Assembly: GCA_025358055.1 (NCBI GenBank)
Contig: JANYKV010000091.1
Coordinates: 1 to 40,130 of the forward strand
DNA length: 40,130 nt
DNA from: Gemmatimonadota bacterium
GTDB lineage: Bacteria; Gemmatimonadota; Gemmatimonadetes; Gemmatimonadales; GWC2-71-9
Direction: 5' to 3'
This document shows, piece after piece, positions 17,685 to 26,395 of the stretch. The notes beneath the pieces were generated by a model, which saw only the letters and a program-made list of their open reading frames with translations, searched no databases and was not told the origin of the DNA. Numbering within the stretch: position 1 is the stretch's first letter; every line of letters starts with the position of its first letter. Made by a program: the position numbers and the translations under genes.

Positions 17685-18304
17685 CCATGTTCCGCAAACA
17701 GATTCGCCCCGCGCTCGTCCTAACCCTGCTGCTCTGTCTCGTGACTGGAGCGATCTATCCCGGGGTTGTAACCGCGTTGGCCCAGCTTCTCTTTCCTAAG
17801 CAGGCGAACGGCTCGCTGGTAACGGTGAACGGGCAGGTGGTTGGGAGTGAGCTGATCGGCCAAGGGTTCACGCAGCCGTATTACTTCCATCCGCGGCCCT
17901 CCGCGGCGGGCAACGGCTACGACGCCGCGGCGTCCAGCGGGACCAACAAAGGGCCCACCGACCTCAACCTGGCGGACACGCTGATCGCGGCGAAGGTCGC
18001 GGAGGTCGTGACGCAAGACGGCGCACAACTGGGCGCCATTCCGGCGGACATGGTGACCAGCTCGGCATCCGGCCTCGACCCGCACATCTCGCCCGCCAAC
18101 GCCGCCTTACAGGTGGTGCGAGTCGCCCGGGCTCGCAATGTGAGCGAAGCCGCCATCAAGAATTTTCTGGCCCGGCACGTGGAGGGTCGTCAGTTCGGCT
18201 TCTTGGGAGAACCACGGGTCAACGTGCTCCTGCTCAATATCGCGCTCGATAGCGTTCTGCCCCGCACCGATTCAGCCGCCCACCAATCGGGCGCGCGACG
18301 ATGA
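17681..18304 (+). CDS. kdpC: KdpC, accessory subunit of the potassium-transporting ATPase
   Basis: 207 residues from GTG 17681 (GTGA overlap with the kdpB stop); an ATG at 17687 is an equally possible start. There is one N-terminal TM helix (about 10-35) and a periplasmic domain with the family wording LITGAIYP-like [49 protein letters not shown] and the C-terminal LNIALD. KdpC caps the KdpA entrance on the periplasmic side and is thought to raise K+ affinity. The tail past [10 protein letters not shown] is about 15 residues longer than usual and runs into the next gene with an ATGA overlap. Confidence 0.97.
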   Translation: MTMFRKQIRPALVLTLLLCLVTGAIYPGVVTALAQLLFPKQANGSLVTVNGQVVGSELIGQGFTQPYYFHPRPSAAGNGYDAAASSGTNKGPTDLNLADTLIAAKVAEVVTQDGAQLGAIPADMVTSSASGLDPHISPANAALQVVRVARARNVSEAAIKNFLARHVEGRQFGFLGEPRVNVLLLNIALDSVLPRTDSAAHQSGARR

Positions 18305-18813
18305 CGAGGCTGCGTCGGCTTGCCCTCACGGTTGTCGTCCTCGTTCCCCTCGTGGCCTGCCAGGAGGACATGCAGGCATGGCGGGCGAGGTTGGCGGCCC
18401 CGAACGTCCAGCGGCTCCTCGGGCTGTGGGAGGTTCGGATGCGGCTCGATCGGCGGGAGACATCTCCCGATACCTCGAGGGTTGCACCGGAACTCATTCG
18501 AGTCGGCGAGATTGCGATCACGTTGAATGAGAACCGCCTCAACGCCCCTGGCTCCGACGGTCCGCCGATGCTCTTCGGCACGTTCGACATCGACTTTCGG
18601 CGCCTCGATCTCCGAGTCGCGAATTACACCGGGGTACCTGAGTTAGTGGGCCGAGTTAGCGGAGATTCGATTCTCTTCAAGCTGGCGCCCGAGGCGGATC
18701 TTCCGGTGGCCCTACGTGGAGCATGGTCCGGCGACTCAGTTGCAGGCCGGTGGACCGCACACCAGCGAGCCGGAATCGACGCGTCCGGAGACTTCACTAT
18801 CCGTCGGCGATAG
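18301..18813 (+). CDS. Small lipoprotein of unknown function embedded in the kdp operon
   Basis: 170 residues. ATG at 18301 overlaps the kdpC stop by four bases, so it is translationally coupled to the pump. A lipoprotein signal has lipobox LVAC (Cys20), giving a periplasmic or outer-membrane lipoprotein. The mature part starts with a helix (QAWRARLAAPNVQRLLGLWEV) and continues as a beta-rich domain with repeated G-x-(W/D) strands (GTFDIDFRRLDL, GRVSGDSILFKL, GAWSGDSVAGRW). This is similar in style to small calycin-like or lipocalin-like folds, which I cannot confirm. I do not recognise the family. It lies between kdpC and the KdpD N-terminal gene, so a part in sensing or stabilising the Kdp system is plausible but only inferred from position. 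Confidence 0.85.
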   Translation: MTRLRRLALTVVVLVPLVACQEDMQAWRARLAAPNVQRLLGLWEVRMRLDRRETSPDTSRVAPELIRVGEIAITLNENRLNAPGSDGPPMLFGTFDIDFRRLDLRVANYTGVPELVGRVSGDSILFKLAPEADLPVALRGAWSGDSVAGRWTAHQRAGIDASGDFTIRRR

Positions 18814-18822
18814 ATTCTTGCC

Positions 18823-19974
18823 ATGGTCGACGCGCCTCTCACCCCAACGCCCGAACCCTCGTTCGCCGACCTCCTGCGAACGCGTGAGCGCGGCAAGCTC
18901 AAGCTCTATATCGGATCGGCTGCGGGAACAGGCAAAACTTACCGGATGCTCAACGAGGCCCACCAATTGCGCCAGCGTGGCGTCGATATCGTGGTGGGTT
19001 TCGCGGAAACCCACGGGCGGCCTGAGACCGAGGCGCAGATTCGTGACCTGGAGACCGTTCCACGGCGCCGCATCGAGTATCGGGGACGGATTCTTGAAGA
19101 GATGGACGTCGAGGCGATCATCGCGCGCCAGCCCCAGGTGGCGCTCGTCGACGAATTGGCGCACACGAATGTGCCGGGCTCGCAGCGCGCCAAACGGTGG
19201 GAGGACGTCGTTGCGTTGCTCGATGAAGGCATCAGCATCATCTCCGCCGTGAACATCCAGCACCTCGAATCGTTGAACGATGTGATCCAAAAGGCCCTGG
19301 GCGTTACCGTCCGGGAGACCGTGCCGGACTGGGTCGTGATGATGGGGGACCAGGTCATCAACCTCGACATCTCGGCGGAGGACCTGCGCCAACGTCTTAT
19401 CGAAGGCAAGATCTACGCACCAGACAAGATCCCCCTCGCGCTGAATAACTTCTTCACCGAAGAAAACTTGACCACGCTTCGGGAACTAGCTCTCCGCGAG
19501 GTTGCCAGCTCGGTCGATCGCTCCCGCGAAGAGACATTTTCACGACCGGACCGGCGGACGGTCGACCGGGTCCTGGTGGCGATGTCGAGTCATCCCGAAT
19601 ACACGGCGATTCTCCTGCGGAAGGCGAGCCGTATCGCCGGCCGGCTTAATCCGGATTGGTATTGCGTCTACGTCCAAACCGCGAGCGAGAGCGCCAGCCG
19701 CATCGACGCGACCGTGCAACGCAAGCTGGTGGAGAACTTCCAGAGAGCCCAAGCGATGGGGGCCGAGGTCGTCAAATTGCAATCGGAGGATGTAGCGGGC
19801 GCCATCGTGCGGTTTGCGAGGGAAAAGGGCGTGACGTTAGTCATCGCGGGGCAGTCAAGGCGATCGTTTTGGCAGCATTTCACCAGTGGCTCGGTGATTG
19901 ACCGGCTGATTCGCAACACAGAAGGCATCGACGTGCTGATCGTCCCCCTGGAACGCGAGAAGGACCAGCCGTGA
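18823..19974 (+). CDS. kdpD: KdpD N-terminal half (KdpD domain plus USP domain) as a free-standing soluble protein
   Basis: 383 residues. The KdpD domain (about 20-235) has Walker A GSAAGTGKT (31-39), the E-T-H-G-R segment (FAETHGRPET), a Walker-B-like VALVDELAHTNVPGS and the family stretch ISAVNIQHLESLNDVIQ. A universal-stress-protein domain follows (about 248-378: RVLVAMSSHPEY, VTLVIAGQSRRSFWQH, GSVIDRLIRN, IDVLIVPLE). No TM segment is present. In standard KdpD these domains precede the membrane region; here the kinase half is a separate gene at 12089-13594. In E. coli this N-terminal ATP-binding region is reported to have atypical serine-kinase activity on KdpB; in Firmicutes the USP domain binds c-di-AMP. 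The stop overlaps the next start by four bases (GTGA). Confidence 0.95.
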   Translation: MVDAPLTPTPEPSFADLLRTRERGKLKLYIGSAAGTGKTYRMLNEAHQLRQRGVDIVVGFAETHGRPETEAQIRDLETVPRRRIEYRGRILEEMDVEAIIARQPQVALVDELAHTNVPGSQRAKRWEDVVALLDEGISIISAVNIQHLESLNDVIQKALGVTVRETVPDWVVMMGDQVINLDISAEDLRQRLIEGKIYAPDKIPLALNNFFTEENLTTLRELALREVASSVDRSREETFSRPDRRTVDRVLVAMSSHPEYTAILLRKASRIAGRLNPDWYCVYVQTASESASRIDATVQRKLVENFQRAQAMGAEVVKLQSEDVAGAIVRFAREKGVTLVIAGQSRRSFWQHFTSGSVIDRLIRNTEGIDVLIVPLEREKDQP

Positions 19975-20993
19975 GGGTTTCGGAGCGCCTATTTCTGGCC
20001 GTGGCTCCCGCCATCGTCGGCCTCTTCACGGTCGCGGCGCTGGCGTATTGGGGGAACTATCATCGGGCCGCCCCGGAGTGGGTTGTGGTGGCGGCCACAG
20101 TCGGCACCGTCGGCTCGCTCGTCCTCGCCTGGCAAAATACCCGGTATGTTGCCCGGCGCATCGAGCGGCTGGCAGGGCCGGGGGAACGCAGGCACCGGCG
20201 CATCTCACCGGTCGATGCCGTCCGTAATGCGGCGATCCCGCGCCCCGGCACGTCAGCCGACGAGCTCGATTCGCTGGAACAGGTCGTGGATCGTCTGAGC
20301 GGGGCCGTCGCCGCCGCCGAAGCGGACAGCCGTCGGCGAGAGGCCGAGGCGGGTGAGCGGGTGCAGGAATACGCTGCCCTCCTCGCCGAGGCGTCGTCGG
20401 CCGTTTCGCGCCAGCTTGACGAAGTAAAACTCCCGCTCCATATCCTCCTCCAGAACCATTTTGGCGAGTTGAACGAGAATCAGGAGGAGATGCTCGAGGC
20501 AGCCCGCCTTGCGGCTGACGAGGCAGCCACCGAGCTCCGCCGGTTGAAGGAGATCGCCGACTTAGACCGGGGGGCACTGAGATTCCGGCGGGAGCCGGTG
20601 CGGATCGGCGAATTGTTGAAGACCCTGCGCCCCCAATTGGAGGCCGATGGCCGCCGAATTGGCGTCCAAGTGACCCTCGATGTCGCGCCGGGGCTTCCCC
20701 GGGTCGCCGGCGATCGGGTGCGGCTCCAACAGGCGCTCGAACTCCTGCTTCGGTTTCTCGTTCGTCACGCCGCCCCGGAGAGCACCGTCGGTGTTTCGGC
20801 GCTTCTGGAAGGAAGGAAGGTGATCCTGACCATTGTTCACGGCGCAATTCCCATCATCGGCGCGGACATCGCGTTGGCGCGGCGAGTCATTCTCGCTCAC
20901 GGCGGCGCCATGGAGCAGTCGGGAAAGACCACGCTCGTCAGCCTGCCGGTGACGGGACCCAGCGTGCCGAATCTGCCGGACAAGAGCGTTTGA
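19971..20993 (+). CDS. Membrane-anchored degenerate histidine kinase (pseudokinase) coupled to the KdpD N-half
   Basis: 340 residues from GTG 19971. Two TM helices (about 8-28 and 38-55) with a short periplasmic loop, a HAMP-like/coiled linker, a HisKA-type dimer hairpin (about 135-200) and an HATPase-like region (about 208-325). The H-box position is degenerate: aligning Pro155-Leu156 with the SHELRTPL consensus puts Asp150 where the phospho-His should be. The N-box reads ELLLRFLVRHA without the essential Asn. The DxGxG G1 box is absent, and only a vestige of the G2 helix (IALARRVILAHGG) remains. It is therefore unlikely to autophosphorylate. Its four-base overlap with the KdpD N-half gene suggests the two proteins act together; it could supply the membrane anchor that the soluble half lost. 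Confidence 0.88.
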   Translation: MRVSERLFLAVAPAIVGLFTVAALAYWGNYHRAAPEWVVVAATVGTVGSLVLAWQNTRYVARRIERLAGPGERRHRRISPVDAVRNAAIPRPGTSADELDSLEQVVDRLSGAVAAAEADSRRREAEAGERVQEYAALLAEASSAVSRQLDEVKLPLHILLQNHFGELNENQEEMLEAARLAADEAATELRRLKEIADLDRGALRFRREPVRIGELLKTLRPQLEADGRRIGVQVTLDVAPGLPRVAGDRVRLQQALELLLRFLVRHAAPESTVGVSALLEGRKVILTIVHGAIPIIGADIALARRVILAHGGAMEQSGKTTLVSLPVTGPSVPNLPDKSV

Positions 20994-21022
20994 GCAAGCG
21001 GATCGGCGAGCCGCGCCGGCCA

Positions 21023-23170
21023 TCAATGCCGAGCCACCTCGGCGCCAGGTCGATAGGCTCTCTCCAAGTTCGCCTTGATCTCGTCCAAGGTGAACCACGC
21101 CGGCTTGAACTGCCCTTTGGCGAAGAGAGGGGCCTGGTCGAAAAAGTGCGGTGACGCCGAATCTCCGCTCTCGCCGAAGGGGGTGATCGAGAGGGCGCGA
21201 ACCTTCGGCCCGAACTCGATGACCGACACGTAGGCCGAGCCACCGATCGCGTAGCGCCGCTTCTCATCCTTCGGCTTCTGACTCCAAATCGAAAAGATGG
21301 ACCCTACGAGGGTTCCCTCGGAGGCCGGCAACGGCAGACTGGGCCGGTCATCGCGATATGAGCCACCCGCGCGTTCATTGGGGCGTTGCAGCCGTTGAAA
21401 TTCACCCATCGCGACGTCGGTTTTGCCGAAGTCCTTGACCAGGGCATCGCGAGTCTTTTCGAGGGCGGTGATCCGCGGCCAGGGAGCACCACTCTCGTCC
21501 GGGGCTTCGCCTACGAGGCTCCGCCACAGGGCGAACCACAGTGCCGGGGCCGATTCCACCCTACCGTAGCGGTCCCAGCCCTTGAGCCCGTCCACTATAT
21601 CTCGCACCGACTCGGCCCGACCGGGATCCACGGCGCGCAAGAGATCCCACTCCATCGCCAGATTCGGAACTTCGCGTTCGGCCGCGAAGAAGTATGTGTC
21701 GAACGCCATCGAGGTCCACTGATCAAACGTGAACTTCCCCGGCTGCGACAGCAAGCGCCGGGAGGCCCGGGATCGCCAATTGTCGGGATGCAATGCAATG
21801 TACTTCGGAAACCGCTCACGCAACGGGTTGGCATCGGCGGTGGTGGTGAGGAAAGGTGTGGAGTTTGTGTTTTGCATCCAGCCGGCTGGCGGATTCAATA
21901 CCTGGGGCATCTCGGCCGGGGTGTGATAGCCCTGCCAGTCGGTGCGCGGGTCGGTCCCGTCGACCGGCTTGCTCCAATCGAACGTCGTGTCGCGGCGGGG
22001 CACCGTCCCTGCATGGATAAAAAAGATGTTCCCGGCCGTGTCGGCATACATCACGTTGTGGTAGGTGAGGCCGTTGATATCGAGCGCCCGCCTAAATTCC
22101 GCCAAATTCCTCGCCTTCCCCATGGCATACCACTGTTGCAGCAGGCCCCCGTGGTCCACGTTGCCGTACATCACGGCCAACTTCTTCCCGTTTCGCTCGG
22201 CCAAAATGGGACCATGGTGGGTCTTCCGCAAGGTGATTTTTCGAGTCTCGACCCCAGCGGCGGTCTTCACCCGAATTGAGTCCAGCCACTCGGTGGCAAT
22301 CCGGTGGCTGTCCCCATAGCGGTATGCCAGGGGCCGCGCCGGGTCATCGAAGACTTCTTCCCACGCGTCGACCATATCGGAATTGTTGACCGTGAGGGCC
22401 CAGCCCAGATGTTCGTTGTGGCCTTTCACCGGGACGACCGTTTCCGCGTACGCGGTGAGACCAACGATGTTCCACCCTTCGTCGCTCATCCAGTGGCTTT
22501 CGTAGACCGGGAGCATCGGCGTGTGTGGATTCATGAAGAGCATGGGGTGGCCGGAGGCGCTCTTGACTGCGCTCACGGCCCACATGTTGGAGCCCTCGTT
22601 GCGGTCGCGAGGCGCCGGAACCGCAATCTTCGCCAAGGCGCCGAGATCCAGGCCACCCGCGTTCGGGTCGAGCGCAAAGCCACGATGCATCATGAAGGCC
22701 ATCCACCCCTCATAGTGCATCGCGAGTTTTGGCTTCACCGCGGGATGCTTATACAGGAAGTAATTGGTCCCGTCGGCCCACGCATCGACAAGCGCTTTCA
22801 TTGGCGCGCTGGCTTCAGCATATTCGGCCCGACCACGCTGTTCGAGCTCGAACGCCCGAATGAAGGTATCCCAGCCCACCCCGCTCTCGCCTTCAATCTC
22901 AGCAGTTCGGCCCAGCGCCTGGATGTAGGCCGGCTCGGTCTCCTGAAAGCGGTCCTCGCAACGCGCATACGCGATTCCGAACATTGCGTCGGCGTCAGTG
23001 TGACCGTGGACATGGGGCACGCCATAGCGATCGCGATAGATGGTGATTGCCTTGGCTTGGTTCTCCCAGCGACGCACATCCGTGTTTGAGGCTGGCGTTT
23101 GTCCCGAACTCGGGTCTACCAGGGCCACCACAGCCACCGCGCACGCTCCGACCGAACGGGAGACTCGCAT
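21023..23170 (-). CDS. Penicillin acylase family protein (Ntn-hydrolase), exported
   Basis: 715 residues. ATG at 23170 with a perfect AAGGAG 7 bases upstream. A signal peptide of about 24 residues ends SSGQ. The alpha-chain region contains ITIYRDRYGVPHVHG and a YARCEDRFQ segment. The autocleavage site is GSNMWAV, making Ser194 the N-terminal nucleophile of the beta chain. The oxyanion Asn is in TVNNSDMVDAWEE, and TYHNVMYADTAGNIFFIHAG is also typical. It should mature to an alpha/beta heterodimer in the periplasm and hydrolyse amides such as acyl-homoserine lactones, bile-type amides or beta-lactam side chains; sequence alone does not separate these. It converges with the Kdp cluster (29 bp between stops). 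It lies 105 bp downstream of the RND operon on the same strand, so read-through is possible. Confidence 0.93.
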   Translation of the reverse strand: MRVSRSVGACAVAVVALVDPSSGQTPASNTDVRRWENQAKAITIYRDRYGVPHVHGHTDADAMFGIAYARCEDRFQETEPAYIQALGRTAEIEGESGVGWDTFIRAFELEQRGRAEYAEASAPMKALVDAWADGTNYFLYKHPAVKPKLAMHYEGWMAFMMHRGFALDPNAGGLDLGALAKIAVPAPRDRNEGSNMWAVSAVKSASGHPMLFMNPHTPMLPVYESHWMSDEGWNIVGLTAYAETVVPVKGHNEHLGWALTVNNSDMVDAWEEVFDDPARPLAYRYGDSHRIATEWLDSIRVKTAAGVETRKITLRKTHHGPILAERNGKKLAVMYGNVDHGGLLQQWYAMGKARNLAEFRRALDINGLTYHNVMYADTAGNIFFIHAGTVPRRDTTFDWSKPVDGTDPRTDWQGYHTPAEMPQVLNPPAGWMQNTNSTPFLTTTADANPLRERFPKYIALHPDNWRSRASRRLLSQPGKFTFDQWTSMAFDTYFFAAEREVPNLAMEWDLLRAVDPGRAESVRDIVDGLKGWDRYGRVESAPALWFALWRSLVGEAPDESGAPWPRITALEKTRDALVKDFGKTDVAMGEFQRLQRPNERAGGSYRDDRPSLPLPASEGTLVGSIFSIWSQKPKDEKRRYAIGGSAYVSVIEFGPKVRALSITPFGESGDSASPHFFDQAPLFAKGQFKPAWFTLDEIKANLERAYRPGAEVARH

Positions 23171-23275
23171 CCCGGTTCTCCTTGCAATCCAACGCTGGGT
23201 CCATTGAATAGACCAAATGAATCAGCGGAGGCAATGTAGCGGCCCAAAGATCGACCGGCGAGCATCCGCCCCCGT

Positions 23276-26200
23276 CTAGGGCTCTGATCGTTCCACTGCG
23301 AGCGGCACACTCGCGAGTTCGACTTGCCGCGCTTTCTTCCGGCGGCGAAACCATCCCTGCAGGTCGTCGAGATAGGTGTAGAAGACGGGGGTGACATACA
23401 GCGTCACCAACTGCGAGAACGCCAGTCCGCCGACCACAGCGACGCCTAGGGGACGGCGAGTCGCCGCACCGGCCCCCCAGCCGATAGCGATTGGCAGGGC
23501 CCCCATGAGGGCGGCCATCGTCGTCATCATGATCGGGCGGAACCGTACACTAGCGGCCTCGATGATTGCGGCGCTGGGAGACCGACTTCCCTCGCGCTGC
23601 GCGTCGATCGCGAAGTCGATCATCATGATCGCGTTCTTCTCCACGATGCCGATCAACATGATGATGCCGACGAACCCGTAGATGTCGAGATCGAGTCCCA
23701 CCACCCGCAGGGTCACCAGAGCACCGAATGCGGCGAAGGGCAGCCCAGTAAGAATCGTGATCGGGTGGATGAAACTTTCGTATAGGACGCCGAGAATCAT
23801 GTAAATCACGAAGATGGCAAGGACCAACAGCACCACCAGGCCCTGCTGCGTGGTCAGAAATGCCTGGGCAATGCCGGTGAAGTTGGCGGTAATCGAGGCG
23901 GGTAGGAGTAGTTTGGCTTCCTTTTGAACGTCGGCGAGCCCAGTCCCCAACGACACCCCGCGCGTCAAATTGAAGGAGATGGTCGCGGAGGGAACTTGGC
24001 CGGAGTGATTCACGGTCACCGGGCCGACGCTGTTGCGAAATTTCGCCACCGCACTGAGCGGAACGATTGGGCCCCGCGCGGAGCGGACCCACAGCTTGCC
24101 CAAGGCATCGACGTCGGTTTGGTATTGGGGGAGCAACTCCATCACGACCCAGTACTCGTTGCTCGAAGTATAGATCGTGGACACCTGCCGCTGCCCGTAT
24201 GCGTCGTAGAGCGTGTTCTCGATCTCCGTGGCCGAGACGCCCAACTGGCCCGCAGCTTCCCGGTCGATGTCGACCGTCACCTGCGGGTTCTCTATCAGCA
24301 GGTCCGTGGTGACATCGCGAAGCAGCGTGGATTGACGGAGCCGGGCTTCCAAGTCATGGGCGGCACGGTTCAGGGCATCGATGTCGCTGCTCTGTAAGGT
24401 GTATTGGTACAGGCTCTTCGACGCCAGGCCCCCGATGGAGATGGCAGGTGGATTTTGAATGAAGGCCGTGACATCCGGCACGCGCTGCACCGCCCGGCCC
24501 AAATCGTGAGCAATTTGGTCGGCGCTCCGCTTCCGTTCGTGGATCGGCTTGAGGTCGATGGTGAGTTGGCCTTGATTCGCCGCGGCGCTGGTCCCGACGG
24601 CCGACGTCACCGACCGCACATCCGGATCTTTGGCCATGAGGGTGGACACCTCCTGAACGTGCTGAATCAGGGTTGCATACGACACACCTTGAGCCGCCTC
24701 CGTGGTCACCAGGAGCTGCCCAGTATCGTCAGTCGGGAAAAGCCCTTTGGGCGTATCCCAAAACAGCCACCCGGTGGCGACCAGAATAACGAACGAGAAC
24801 ACGAGCGTGGCCGGCTTGCGGTCCATGACCCATACCAACGTCCGCTCGTAGAAGCCGAGTAGGCGCTCGTAGACGCGCTCTGTGGCGTTGAAGACACGAC
24901 CGTGCGTGTGCCCTTGGTGCGAACGCAAGAACCGGCTCGAGAGCATGGGGGTCAACGTCAGCGACACAAACCCCGACACCAGGATCGCGACGCCGATCGT
25001 CACCGCGAATTCATGAAACAGTTTCCCGATGATGCCACCCATGAACAAGAAGGGAATGAACACGGCGGCCAGCGACAGAGTCATCGATACGATCGTGAAC
25101 CCGACCTCCGAGGCTCCGTCGATGGCAGCCTGCAGCTTTGGTTTTCCCATTTCGAGGTGGCGGACAATATTTTCCAGCATCACGATGGCGTCGTCAACTA
25201 CGAACCCCACCGCGAGGGTCAAGGCCATCAACGACAAATTGTCCAGACTGTACTTCAGCAGATACATCACCGAGAAGGTACCGATGATCGACATCGGCAA
25301 GGCCATGCTCGGAATCACGGTCGCCGAGAAGTTGCGGAGGAACAGAAAGATTACCAACACGACGAGGGCGAGGGTCAGTTCCAGCGTGGACGTCACGTCG
25401 TCCACCGAGGCCTGTATCGTCGTGGATCGATCGTAGAGAATGGCGACGTGAATCGTGGGCGGAATCGATGCCTGCAAGGCAGTGAGGGCTGCCTTGACCC
25501 GGTTGGCGACATCGACGGTGTTGGTGCCGGGCTGGCGCTGAATCGCCAGCACGATCGACCGCGCGCCGTTGTACCAGCTCGCGGTTTTGTTGTTCTGCAC
25601 ATCGTCGGTGATCCGAGCGACCTCGTCGAGGTGGACGGGTGCGCCGTTCCGGTAGGCGACGATGACGTCGCGGAATGCGCTGGCATTCTCGAGCTGCCCG
25701 GTTGCCTCCACGGTGAGCGCAGTCTTCGGCCCCCAGAGCACTCCCGTGGGAAGATTGACGTTCTGGCTGGTCACAGCAGTCGCGATATCCTCGAGCGCCA
25801 GGCCTCGGGAGGCCAACTGTCCGGGGTCGACCTGAATTCGGACCGCGTACTTTTGGGCGCCGTACACCAACACCTGGGCCACTCCACCGACCATCGATAG
25901 TCGTTGGCCCAACAAGGTTTCGCCGAATTCGTCGAGCGTCGAGAGAGGAACCCCGTCCGCCGTGAGGGCGATCGTCAAGATCGGCGCATCCGCCGGATTG
26001 GCTTTCTGGTACGACGGCGGGATGATGCCCTGGGGCAAGGTCCGAAGAGTTTGGGCAATCGCCGCCTGCACGTCCTGCGCCCCCGCGTCAATCTTCCGGT
26101 CGAGCGCAAATTGGATCACGATCTGGGTCTGCCCCAAGCTCGAGGTCGACGTCATGTTGTCGATGCTCGCGATCGTGGAGAACTGCTTTTCCAACGGTGT

Positions 26201-26392
26201 CGCGACCGTCGCGGCCATCGTCTGGGGGCTCGTGCCGGGCAGGGCCGCCGTGACCGTGATGGTCGGAAAGTCGACGTTCGGTAAATCGCTCACCGGGAGT
26301 TGTTGGTAGGCCACGATTCCGAACACGAGGATGCCCACCATGACGAGAGTTGTCATGACCGGGCGGCGAATAAACAACGTCGTGAAATTCAT
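23276..26392 (-). CDS. mdtC: RND efflux permease, second pump subunit (MdtC-like)
   Basis: 1038 residues, full length for an HAE1-type RND pump. N-terminus MNFTTLFIRRPVMTTLVMVG, 12 TM helices and two large periplasmic loops. The TM4 proton-relay pair is in VGFVVDDAIVMLENI, and the TM10 Lys is in GIVEKNAIMMIDFAI. It starts three bases after the stop of the first RND gene. Two adjacent, distinct RND genes behind one adaptor is the MdtABC/MuxABC arrangement, where the pumps form a B2C heterotrimer; known substrates include bile salts, novobiocin and similar amphiphiles. No TolC-type outer-membrane gene is in the window. The C-terminus carries a basic tail (FRRRKKARQ). Confidence 0.93.
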   Translation of the reverse strand: MNFTTLFIRRPVMTTLVMVGILVFGIVAYQQLPVSDLPNVDFPTITVTAALPGTSPQTMAATVATPLEKQFSTIASIDNMTSTSSLGQTQIVIQFALDRKIDAGAQDVQAAIAQTLRTLPQGIIPPSYQKANPADAPILTIALTADGVPLSTLDEFGETLLGQRLSMVGGVAQVLVYGAQKYAVRIQVDPGQLASRGLALEDIATAVTSQNVNLPTGVLWGPKTALTVEATGQLENASAFRDVIVAYRNGAPVHLDEVARITDDVQNNKTASWYNGARSIVLAIQRQPGTNTVDVANRVKAALTALQASIPPTIHVAILYDRSTTIQASVDDVTSTLELTLALVVLVIFLFLRNFSATVIPSMALPMSIIGTFSVMYLLKYSLDNLSLMALTLAVGFVVDDAIVMLENIVRHLEMGKPKLQAAIDGASEVGFTIVSMTLSLAAVFIPFLFMGGIIGKLFHEFAVTIGVAILVSGFVSLTLTPMLSSRFLRSHQGHTHGRVFNATERVYERLLGFYERTLVWVMDRKPATLVFSFVILVATGWLFWDTPKGLFPTDDTGQLLVTTEAAQGVSYATLIQHVQEVSTLMAKDPDVRSVTSAVGTSAAANQGQLTIDLKPIHERKRSADQIAHDLGRAVQRVPDVTAFIQNPPAISIGGLASKSLYQYTLQSSDIDALNRAAHDLEARLRQSTLLRDVTTDLLIENPQVTVDIDREAAGQLGVSATEIENTLYDAYGQRQVSTIYTSSNEYWVVMELLPQYQTDVDALGKLWVRSARGPIVPLSAVAKFRNSVGPVTVNHSGQVPSATISFNLTRGVSLGTGLADVQKEAKLLLPASITANFTGIAQAFLTTQQGLVVLLVLAIFVIYMILGVLYESFIHPITILTGLPFAAFGALVTLRVVGLDLDIYGFVGIIMLIGIVEKNAIMMIDFAIDAQREGSRSPSAAIIEAASVRFRPIMMTTMAALMGALPIAIGWGAGAATRRPLGVAVVGGLAFSQLVTLYVTPVFYTYLDDLQGWFRRRKKARQVELASVPLAVERSEP

Positions 26393-26395
26393 GGC

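Noticed and set aside
24902..25900. Long plus-strand open frame opposite the mdtC-like pump (similarly 27464-28516 opposite mdtB)
   Set aside because: His/Arg/Gln-rich antisense translation with no fold signals; mirrors the third-position GC bias of the pump genes.
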